From contig CALGTU010000223.1 of NCBI GenBank assembly GCA_937901465.1, positions 1 to 9,461 of the forward strand: a stretch of DNA of 9,461 nucleotides, in the 5' to 3' direction. How positions within the stretch are numbered: position 1 is the first letter of the stretch; each line of letters starts with the position of its first letter. Source of the stretch: an uncultured Clostridia bacterium (GTDB lineage Bacteria; Bacillota; Clostridia; Oscillospirales; Ruminococcaceae). Made by a program: the position numbers and the translations under genes. The notes under the pieces are model-generated. The model was not told the DNA's origin and made no database searches. It worked only from the letters and a program-made list of their open reading frames with translations. Of the stretch, positions 5,554-9,461 are shown piece after piece.

Positions 5554-7074
5554 TTACTGGTATGTTACAACGAGTTCAACGATGTATTTGTCTGTTGTAA
5601 GGAATGTTGTATCACCGAGTGACTTAGCAGTACACTTATAGCAACCTGATGTGCTGTTTACTGTGTTTATAACGCTTGTGTAGTTAGATGTAAGCCAAGC
5701 AACTGTCTGATCATAAACAGCCTTATCGCTACACTTGATCTGGATTACTTCCTGCTTGTTCTTAGCAGCGTTGATAGCAGCCTTCTGCATCTTTGTCTTG
5801 GCATCGGCGAGCGATGTTGCATAGTAACCTGATTTTACGAAGTAGTTGCTATCCCATGATGTTGCTGAAGGAGGCGTAAATGTGCACTGAGGAATGTAGT
5901 TTCTTCCGCTTCCGCTCATGATACCTGTATCAGGAATGAGGAAGAATGTGTATCTGATTGCTCTTGACTGTGTTTCTGAATAGTATTCGTCCCATGTTGC
6001 GTCGATGTTATACCACTTTCCTGAAACCTTAACCTTGTTCCAAGCGTGTGAGAGACCATCGTATTTTGTACCTGTCATACGAACGTTTTCGATACCGAAG
6101 TGTGTGAGTGCATATGTCATAGCCTTTGCATAACCTTCACACTGACCAACGCCTTCTACGAGAGGACCGTAAGCGAATCCGCTGTACTTATTGTTCTTTG
6201 AGAATACTGTGTTTGTAACGATATAGTCGTGGATAGCCTTAACCTTATCATAATCTGATGCGTTTGCAGGGAATTTAGCCTGAATCTTTGCCATTGCATT
6301 ATCACAAGCCTTTTCCATAGCGGCAACTTCTGATTCTGTGAACTTATACTCAATATCAAGAATTGACTTTCCGTCTGCTGAAACTTCATACGAAACACAT
6401 GAAGTTGAGATATATGGTTCCTGGAAGTAAATTGTCTGAAGAATATTGTTTACTTTTTCTCTTCCGATGTCTACTGTAAGAAGAATTTTGGGTGCACGGT
6501 TCTTAAGACCATTGAAAATTTCAATGTAAGCCTGCTTTTCGTCATCAGTAAGAGTACCGAAAACATATCTGTTGGCATTCTTTACATAAGCTGAAGGAGC
6601 AGAAGGTGTTGTAGCAGCTGTTGTTGCTGCTGTTGTAGCTACTGTTGTTGCTGCTGTTGTTGCCTTTGTTGTAGCTGCTGTTGTGGGAGCAGTTGTAGCT
6701 GCTGTTGTGGGAGCAGTTGTAGCTACTGTTGTAGCTTCGGGAGCTTCTGTTGCAGCTGTTGTTTCTGTCTGAGGAGCGTTTTCGCTATCCTTACCTGTTC
6801 CGCAGTTAGGACAGAACTTTGATGTTATTTCTGTCTGACCGCATGAAGGGCATGTCCAGTCCTTAGCTTCGCCACAGTTAGGGCAGAACTTTGATGAAAC
6901 ATCTGCCTGTCCGCATGAAGGACAATCCCATGTGTCGCCTACTGAGACAACGGGAGTAGTGTTGTCTACGGGTGTGTTTTCAATTTCTTTCTTCTTACAT
7001 CCCGAAAAAACGGACACTGACATCATGACCGTCATAACAAGTGCAAGAAGTGCTGATGACTTTCTCTTCATCAT
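5554..7074 (-). CDS. Transglutaminase-like lipoprotein with two zinc ribbons and a Thr/Ala stalk (first of the array)
   Basis: A 506-residue predicted lipoprotein. The signal peptide ends at FSGC (Cys26). Two tandem 24-residue zinc ribbons follow, each C-x2-C-x9-C-x2-C (Cys51/54/64/67 and Cys75/78/88/91), then a Thr/Ala-rich stalk (about 104-156). The shared motif YVFGTLTDDEKQAY (170-183) and IYFQEP precede the core, whose triad is intact: Cys312 in QCEGYA, His343 in SHAWNK, Asp358 in NIDATWDEY. The C-terminal domain starts near NYFVKSGYYA (410). I chose the ATG at 7074 because AAAGGAGA (7081-7088) is 7 nt upstream. An in-frame ATG at 7092 overlaps the stop of the upstream gene but has no ribosome site. 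Codon use (CTC, CAC, CGT, GGT) is the most nifJ-like of the four, suggesting high expression. Closest to the next gene downstream. Zinc binding is inferred; the substrate is unknown. Confidence 0.87.
   Translation of the reverse strand: MMKRKSSALLALVMTVMMSVSVFSGCKKKEIENTPVDNTTPVVSVGDTWDCPSCGQADVSSKFCPNCGEAKDWTCPSCGQTEITSKFCPNCGTGKDSENAPQTETTAATEAPEATTVATTAPTTAATTAPTTAATTKATTAATTVATTAATTAATTPSAPSAYVKNANRYVFGTLTDDEKQAYIEIFNGLKNRAPKILLTVDIGREKVNNILQTIYFQEPYISTSCVSYEVSADGKSILDIEYKFTESEVAAMEKACDNAMAKIQAKFPANASDYDKVKAIHDYIVTNTVFSKNNKYSGFAYGPLVEGVGQCEGYAKAMTYALTHFGIENVRMTGTKYDGLSHAWNKVKVSGKWYNIDATWDEYYSETQSRAIRYTFFLIPDTGIMSGSGRNYIPQCTFTPPSATSWDSNYFVKSGYYATSLADAKTKMQKAAINAAKNKQEVIQIKCSDKAVYDQTVAWLTSNYTSVINTVNSTSGCYKCTAKSLGDTTFLTTDKYIVELVVTYQ
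6607..6762 (-). repeat. Low-complexity Thr/Ala stalk with a 24-bp tandem repeat
   Basis: The stretch codes for a chain of TTAA, TTAP and similar units. Inside it, 6671-6694 and 6695-6718 are identical 24-bp copies and a further 6 bases continue the pattern to 6724. The unit length is a multiple of three, so copy number changes would alter stalk length and keep the reading frame. Confidence 0.85.
6787..6930 (-). repeat. Tandem duplication coding for two zinc ribbons
   Basis: Two adjacent 72-bp segments (6859-6930 and 6787-6858) encode 24-residue copies that begin W-x-CPSCGQ and end CPNCG-x-x-K-D. The copies differ mainly at the residues between the two cysteine pairs. Adjacent copies of exactly equal length indicate internal duplication. 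Confidence 0.85.
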
Positions 7075-7080
7075 AACAAT

Positions 7081-7088
7081 TCTCCTTT
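7081..7088 (-). promoter_or_regulatory. Ribosome binding site that selects the start at 7074
   Basis: AAAGGAGA on the minus strand lies just past the stop codon of the membrane protein gene (7089-7091) and 7 nt before the ATG at 7074; a second ATG at 7071 is 10 nt away. The ATG at 7092 would place this site inside the coding sequence. Confidence 0.8.
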
Positions 7089-8468
7089 TCATTCTTTGGT
7101 TTGGGTTTTATCGTTAAGAACAACCGCTTTTATTTTGGTTATTCTTTTTTCCTCCGTTATCAAAACGGTGAATTCAATGTCATCGTAAACCACCGATGCA
7201 TTTTCATTTTCCTCGGGTATTCTTCCGAGAAGGTCTGTAATAAATCCGCCCATAGTGTCATATTCGTGTTCCTTTGGAAGTTCTTTTCCCAGAACAGAAA
7301 GTATTTCTTCAGGGTCGGCTGTTCCGGAAATCATATAGGTTCCTTCTGAAACCTCAACGATTTCTTCAGCGTCATCGTCATATTCATCCTGAATATTTCC
7401 GACTATGGATTCAAGTATGTCTTCCATCGTGATGAGTCCTGCCGTTCCGCCGTATTCATCGACAACAACAGCAAGCTGAGCTTTGTTCTTACGCATCAGT
7501 TCAAAAACTTCTCCGCAGGAGTTGGTTCCCGGAACGTAAAGAACATCTCTTATAAAGTTGGTTATTTCAAAACCTTCAACATTCTCACATCCGATAAGAC
7601 AGAGAAGGTCTTTGACGCATACGAATCCGAGTATGCTGTCTATTGTGTTTTCATAAACAGGGATTCTCGAACGTCCCGAATCTATTGCAAGACGGATTAC
7701 ATCGGGAACCTTCGCCTTTATGTCAACCGCGTCAATGTCTGTTCGATGTGTCATTACATCGCCCGCTAAGGTGTCGTCAAACTCAAAGATATTGCTTATC
7801 ATTTCTTTCTGAGATTCTTCAAGTTCACCCGTTTCATTGCGCGCATCAACAAGCATAAGTATTTCTTCTTCTGTTGCTATATCTCTTTCATCGGTCTGTG
7901 AAAGACCAAAAAGAAAAGAGAACAGTTTTGTAAGAAGTCCGCATAAAGCGGTAAGCGGAGTAAGGAGTATTATAAGAATCCTCACAGGTAATGCAACGAA
8001 TACGGCAAGAGATACCGAATCAGCGGCCATAGCAATTCTTTTGGGAATTCTATCGCTGAATACTGTCATAACAACAACTGTTGATATAACAATTATCGAT
8101 GCTGAAATTATTGTTGAAAGTTCATCGGCAAGATAATTTTCTTTAAAAAGATTTATAATACATTTATAAAGTGAAGGAAAAAATACCAAGAACGCCGATA
8201 AAGCTATAACAACTGCAGAGAGAATTCTGTTTGCGGAAAAAGTAGTAATCATAGCTGAAGGTTTTGAAAGAACAGATGAAAGAATTTTCTTTCCGCCCTT
8301 TTCATTTTCAAAATCCTTGACAACGCTGTCGTTTATTTCTGTAACCGCAAATTCACATAATGTGAAAAACGCTCTTAAAAGAACAATGACAACAATAACC
8401 GCAATACCCCATCCTGAGATATCGGTTTCCGTAAAAGCAACGGACAATCGACTACTGTCAGAAATCAT
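7089..8468 (-). CDS. CNNM/CorC-type membrane protein (DUF21, CBS pair, CorC_HlyC), hemolysin family
   Basis: A 459-residue member of the family that includes CorC, bacterial CNNM proteins and B. subtilis MpfA, linked to Mg2+ (and Co2+) export across the cytoplasmic membrane. Order: DUF21 membrane domain (about 15-190; hydrophobic segments near 18-38, 83-100, 118-138 and 153-176), an acidic connector EEILMLVDARNETGELEESQ (201-220), two CBS domains (about 236-295 and 300-358; MTHRTDID at 239-246, VVDEYGGTAGLITMEDIL at 335-352) and a C-terminal CorC_HlyC domain (about 372-448). The loop usually reading G-E-x-x-P-K is here S-D-R-I-P-K (138-143), so ion specificity may differ. I chose the ATG at 8468 because GGGGG (8475-8479) is 6 nt upstream and a strong promoter (8541-8569) begins transcription downstream of an alternative TTG at 8597. 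First gene of the lipoprotein operon. Family certain, transported ion inferred. Confidence 0.9.
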   Translation of the reverse strand: MISDSSRLSVAFTETDISGWGIAVIVVIVLLRAFFTLCEFAVTEINDSVVKDFENEKGGKKILSSVLSKPSAMITTFSANRILSAVVIALSAFLVFFPSLYKCIINLFKENYLADELSTIISASIIVISTVVVMTVFSDRIPKRIAMAADSVSLAVFVALPVRILIILLTPLTALCGLLTKLFSFLFGLSQTDERDIATEEEILMLVDARNETGELEESQKEMISNIFEFDDTLAGDVMTHRTDIDAVDIKAKVPDVIRLAIDSGRSRIPVYENTIDSILGFVCVKDLLCLIGCENVEGFEITNFIRDVLYVPGTNSCGEVFELMRKNKAQLAVVVDEYGGTAGLITMEDILESIVGNIQDEYDDDAEEIVEVSEGTYMISGTADPEEILSVLGKELPKEHEYDTMGGFITDLLGRIPEENENASVVYDDIEFTVLITEEKRITKIKAVVLNDKTQTKE

Positions 8469-8540
8469 TTCTATCCCCCGATACACAATAGGTTTTGTTG
8501 AATGAATTTTATGCAAAGACAAAACTTCACATATAAAATG

Positions 8541-8569
8541 ATTATACAATAAAATCAAATGAAAGTCAA
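8541..8569 (-). promoter_or_regulatory. Sigma-A-type promoter of the membrane protein/lipoprotein operon
   Basis: On the minus strand TTGACT (8564-8569) and a perfect TATAAT (8541-8546) are separated by exactly 17 nt. The predicted start site is near 8534, giving a leader of about 66 nt before the ATG at 8468. This is one of the best promoter matches in the window and fits vegetative expression. Confidence 0.88.
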
Positions 8570-8630
8570 CACTGACACTATAAGGAAGATATTGCAAAAA
8601 ACTCCTGAAAATCGCATAAATTAAGCCTTT

Positions 8631-8639
8631 TTAATACCA
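8631..8639 (-). promoter_or_regulatory. Weak candidate extended -10 of a second, distal operon promoter
   Basis: On the minus strand TGGTATTAA reads as TG-n-TATTAA. It sits 12 nt downstream of the last of the four spaced half-sites, a position suited to an activator-dependent promoter without a -35. A start near 8624 would add a longer leader to the operon. The element matches only 4 of 6 bases of TATAAT, so this is tentative. Confidence 0.3.
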
Positions 8640-8648
8640 ATAAAAAAA

Positions 8649-8688
8649 TTGTAACCAAACTGAAACCCATTTGTAACTATTCTGTAAT
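8649..8688. promoter_or_regulatory. Four half-sites at 11-bp periodicity, Pho-box-like operator
   Basis: On the plus strand TTGTAAC (8649), CTGAAAC (8660), TTGTAAC (8671) and CTGTAAT (8682) begin exactly 11 bp apart with 4-nt spacers. Read on the minus strand they give ATTACA, GTTACA, GTTTCA and GTTACA with 5-nt spacers. This arrangement matches the geometry of PhoB/PhoP (OmpR-family) binding sites, where dimers bind direct repeats one helical turn apart. The identity of the regulator is inferred from geometry and partial consensus only. Confidence 0.5.
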
Positions 8689-8881
8689 ATTTTTTATTTT
8701 TTTAAAAAACTCTGTTTTAAACAATATTGTTAATTTTTTGTCATTCACATTTGTGCAGATATAACATCTTAAGATAAAACTGTTCAATAATAACACAACA
8801 AAGTCGGATGATTTTTTTCATTTTAAATGAATTTTTTTGAAAAATAAAAGTAAATTTATCTTTAATTTTTAGTTCATTCTC

Positions 8882-8910
8882 TTTACATTTTATAAAATAT
8901 ATGTTAGAAT
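8882..8910 (+). promoter_or_regulatory. Promoter of nifJ with extended -10
   Basis: TTTACA (8882-8887), a 17-nt spacer and TAGAAT (8905-8910), preceded by TG one base before the -10 (an extended -10). The predicted start is near 8917, giving a leader of about 70 nt. Confidence 0.8.
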
Positions 8911-8921
8911 TATCGGGTAAA

Positions 8922-8946
8922 GTTGCAAACAGAAAAAGTTTGCGAC
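8922..8946 (+). promoter_or_regulatory. Hairpin at the 5' end of the nifJ leader
   Basis: GTTGCAAAC (8922-8930) pairs with GTTTGCGAC (8938-8946) over nine positions, one of them U-G, around the 7-nt loop AGAAAAA. It begins only about 5 nt after the predicted transcription start. There is no T-run after it, so it is not a terminator. A role in protecting the 5' end of an abundant mRNA, or as an operator, is possible. Confidence 0.65.
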
Positions 8947-8986
8947 ATAACATCATCAGTTCAATTTTTTTAGGAGGCTTACTGAA

Positions 8987-9461
8987 ATGGCTAGAAAAAT
9001 GAAAACCATGGATGGTAACAACGCTGCCGCATGGGCGTCATACCCCTTTACAGACGTTGCTGCTATCTACCCCATCACTCCTTCCTCAGTAATGGCTGAG
9101 GTTACAGACGTTTGGTCTGCAGCAGGACAGACAAACATGTTCGGACAGCCTGTAAAGGTTGCTGAAATGCAGTCTGAAGCAGGTGCAGCTGGTACTGTAC
9201 ACGGCTCACTCGCAGCAGGTGCTCTCACAACAACTTATACTGCATCACAGGGTCTTCTCCTTATGATCCCTAACATGTATAAGATTGCCGGTGAACTTCT
9301 TCCCTGCGTAATCCACGTTTCAGCTCGTGCACTCGCATCACACGCTCTCTCAATCTTCGGTGACCACTCAGACATCTACGCTTGCCGTCAGACAGGTTTT
9401 GCAATGCTCTGTTCATCCAACCCTCAGGAAGTTATGGACCTCGGCGCTGTTGCTCACCTTT
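8987..9461 (+). CDS. nifJ: Pyruvate:ferredoxin (flavodoxin) oxidoreductase, N-terminal part
   Basis: This cytoplasmic enzyme converts pyruvate and CoA to acetyl-CoA and CO2, reducing ferredoxin, with thiamine diphosphate and iron-sulfur clusters; it is central to anaerobic fermentation. The visible 158 residues are the start of the usual single-chain enzyme of roughly 1170-1200 residues; the rest lies beyond the window. Landmarks include MDGNNAAAWASYPFTDVAAI, then YPITPSSVMAE, the VAEMQSEAGAAG stretch with its conserved Glu, TYTASQGLLLMIPNMYKIAGE, and SIFGDHSDIYACRQTGFAML. The ATG at 8987 has AGGAGG at 8972-8977, 9 nt upstream. Codons are strongly biased (CTC, ATC, GGT, CGT, CAG), as expected for one of the most abundant proteins of such a cell. 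It is divergent from the lipoprotein operon and has its own promoter. Confidence 0.96.
   Translation, partial: MARKMKTMDGNNAAAWASYPFTDVAAIYPITPSSVMAEVTDVWSAAGQTNMFGQPVKVAEMQSEAGAAGTVHGSLAAGALTTTYTASQGLLLMIPNMYKIAGELLPCVIHVSARALASHALSIFGDHSDIYACRQTGFAMLCSSNPQEVMDLGAVAHL

Larger units (their letters stand above)
8469..8986. other. Divergent AT-rich intergenic region
   Basis: These 518 bases separate two divergent genes. They contain the promoter of each gene, a leader hairpin for nifJ, a set of four 11-bp-spaced half-sites (8649-8688) and two short palindromes, AACAATATTGTT (8720-8731) and ATCTTAAGAT (8766-8775). No convincing protein-coding gene or known structured RNA was seen; the short open frames here are very AT-rich and lack family features. 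Confidence 0.7.

Noticed and set aside
1442..7074. Spore coat protein cross-linking (Tgl-like) role suggested by the neighbouring dipicolinate genes
   Set aside because: The proteins are predicted lipoproteins behind a vegetative-type promoter and are separated from dpaAB by a terminator; Tgl is a different family.
8649..8734. Rex-type redox operator upstream of nifJ
   Set aside because: One TTGTTAA half-site is present (8728-8734), but the matching inverted half is missing at the right spacing.
8817..8838. Hairpin TTCAT/ATGAA followed by seven T on the plus strand, possibly ending a small RNA started near the spaced half-sites
   Set aside because: Only five to seven A/T-rich pairs support it and no convincing plus-strand promoter precedes it; chance is likely in such AT-rich DNA.
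8741..8956. Minus-strand open frame of 71 codons antisense to the nifJ leader and promoter
   Set aside because: Very AT-rich with no recognisable domain; it overlaps a good divergent promoter and hairpin.

Overview
The window looks like chromosomal DNA from a low-GC, anaerobic, spore-forming Firmicute, most likely a Ruminococcus-like member of the Clostridia. Three things point that way: genes for both subunits of dipicolinate synthase (spore dipicolinic acid), a pyruvate:ferredoxin oxidoreductase (anaerobic pyruvate metabolism), and lipoproteins with Thr/Ala/Pro-rich stalks of the kind common in gut Ruminococcaceae. The genus is an inference. No mobile element, tRNA, rRNA or CRISPR array was seen.

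Layout. All genes but the last are on the minus strand, so they are read from right to left. From 8468 down to 1442 lies what looks like one operon. It starts with a CNNM/CorC-type membrane protein (DUF21, CBS pair, CorC_HlyC) and continues with four consecutive paralogous lipoproteins that carry a transglutaminase-like Cys-His-Asp core. Gaps are short (15, 69, 23 and 18 nt). A strong sigma-A-type promoter (TTGACT-N17-TATAAT, 8541-8569) precedes the operon, and a GC-rich hairpin with a T-run (1405-1440) follows it. Left of that terminator are dpaA and dpaB, overlapping by 8 nt, with dpaB cut by the window edge. On the plus strand, nifJ starts at 8987 and runs off the right edge. It has its own extended -10 promoter and a leader hairpin.

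The most distinctive feature is the four-gene lipoprotein array. All four proteins share a lipobox, a variable stalk, an N-terminal segment with a Y-x-Y/F-x-x-L-x-x-x-E-K motif, the papain-like transglutaminase core and a C-terminal domain I do not recognise. The stalks differ completely: two tandem zinc ribbons plus a Thr/Ala repeat; Gly/Asn/Asp-rich; Thr/Glu/Pro-rich; and very short. The genes probably encode surface-anchored peptidases, protein-modifying enzymes or binding proteins, with the membrane protein possibly serving ion homeostasis in the same operon. Their substrate is unknown.

The divergent intergenic region (8469-8986) also holds four 7-bp half-sites at exactly 11-bp periodicity, which resembles a PhoB/PhoP-type operator. 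Three gene starts were set from ribosome binding sites and promoter position instead of longest reading frame: 8468, 7074 and 2677 (a TTG).
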